Source of the DNA: Acephala macrosclerotiorum
Taxonomy: Eukaryota; Ascomycota; Leotiomycetes; Helotiales; Mollisiaceae
Length of the DNA: 20,838 bases
Assembly: GCA_014904845.1 (NCBI GenBank)
Contig: MU119601.1
Coordinates: forward strand, 1 to 20,838
Direction of reading: 5' to 3'
Shown here: one piece after another, positions 20,126-20,838 of the stretch
How the letters are laid out: each line of letters opens with the position of its first letter
How positions within the stretch are numbered: the first letter of the stretch is position 1
The notes under the pieces: model-generated
Databases searched by the model: none
Told to the model about the DNA's origin: nothing
What the model saw: the letters and a program-made list of their open reading frames with translations, nothing else
Translations under genes and position numbers: made by a program

Positions 20126-20838
20126 AATTAATATATAAAATTTTTTTCTAATGTATAATATAATAAAAAAAAAGTTTTTATTATTTTAAAAATAATTCGA
20201 TTATAAAATATTTAAAAAAAATAATAATTTTTATTAAAATTTATTGATTAATTAATACGATTATAAAAATAAATTTTTTTTCGAATACAATTAATTTATT
20301 TTAAATATTTAAAATAAAAATATAATAATTTTTATAATTTTATTAAAAATTTTACAAAGAATAATATTATTTTAAAAAATAATTAATTTTATAATTTAAT
20401 TCGTTAAAATTATTATAATATTTTTAAAAAACGCATTTTTTAAAATTATAATATTATTTTTAAATAATATAAAAATTTATTGATTTATTTTTAAATATAT
20501 TTAAAATTTAAATAAAATATTAAATTAAATCGAAAAAATTCAAATTTATATAAAATTTAAATTATAATTTTATTAAAATAAAATAATTATTATTAATTTT
20601 ATTTATAATTTTAAAAATATAAAAATTATTAAAATTTTAAAATAAATTAAATATAATAATATTTTTAAAATTAATATTTATTATAAAATATAAATTTAAT
20701 ATTTTAATATTATTATTAAATTATTATATTAATTAATTAAAAAAAAAATTAAAAAATTATTATAATATTTTTATAAATTAAATTTAAAACGATTTTAATA
20801 TTTTATAAAATTTATTAAAATTTTATTAATAAATAAAA
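20126..20838. other. AT-rich, RIP-degraded desert (right end)
   Basis: Near-pure A/T with rare CpG. I see no gene, repeat or regulatory site. Confidence 0.75.

Noticed and set aside
1..20838. Mitochondrial or apicomplexan/anaerobic-fungal origin because of extreme A/T
   Set aside because: No mitochondrial gene, tRNA or rRNA is present, and normal-composition islands with sharp edges and CpG-confined cytosines fit RIP in an ascomycete better than a uniformly A/T-rich genome.

Overview
This window looks like nuclear DNA from a filamentous ascomycete (Pezizomycotina). It is an AT-rich isochore made by repeat-induced point mutation (RIP). Most of the 20.8 kb is almost pure A/T with no believable open reading frame. 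The few surviving cytosines sit mainly in CpG. For example, all ten plus-strand C's that I count between 5881 and 6060 are followed by G. This is what heavy C-to-T and G-to-A mutation at non-CpG cytosines on both strands would leave. I see no intact gene, tRNA, rRNA or CRISPR array.

Three less-decayed islands interrupt the AT desert. (1) 2696-3870 is a near-normal GC stretch of unrecognised, broken coding-like sequence. It is split by a 274-bp non-autonomous DNA transposon (3447-3720) with perfect 33-bp terminal inverted repeats and a TAA target-site duplication. (2) 9137-10990 contains a nearly full-length pseudogene on the minus strand (9500-10747). I identify it as Shp1/p47, the UBA-SEP-UBX cofactor of Cdc48/p97. 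It has nine in-frame stops outside an inferred 48-bp intron, apparently no frameshift, and every stop is explicable by a C-to-T or G-to-A transition. (3) 19399-20125 is a semi-preserved non-coding island holding three perfect 14-bp palindromes, a 20-bp periodic repeat and a long hairpin. It is probably the remains of a mobile element.

Between the islands there are weaker structures: a partly preserved patch at 360-560, an LTR-like patch at 11870-12000, a pair of dispersed repeats (about 11103 and 15478) that differ largely by C-to-T/G-to-A changes at former CpG sites, and an exact 51-bp tandem duplication at 15082-15183. CpG becomes much scarcer from about 14.1 to 15.3 kb than in the left half.

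The parts do not form a pathway. They record layers of time: old transposon sequence mutated almost beyond recognition, a later duplicate of a housekeeping gene caught and killed more lightly, a small transposon inserted after the mutation had stopped or escaped it, and local tandem duplication in the decayed DNA.
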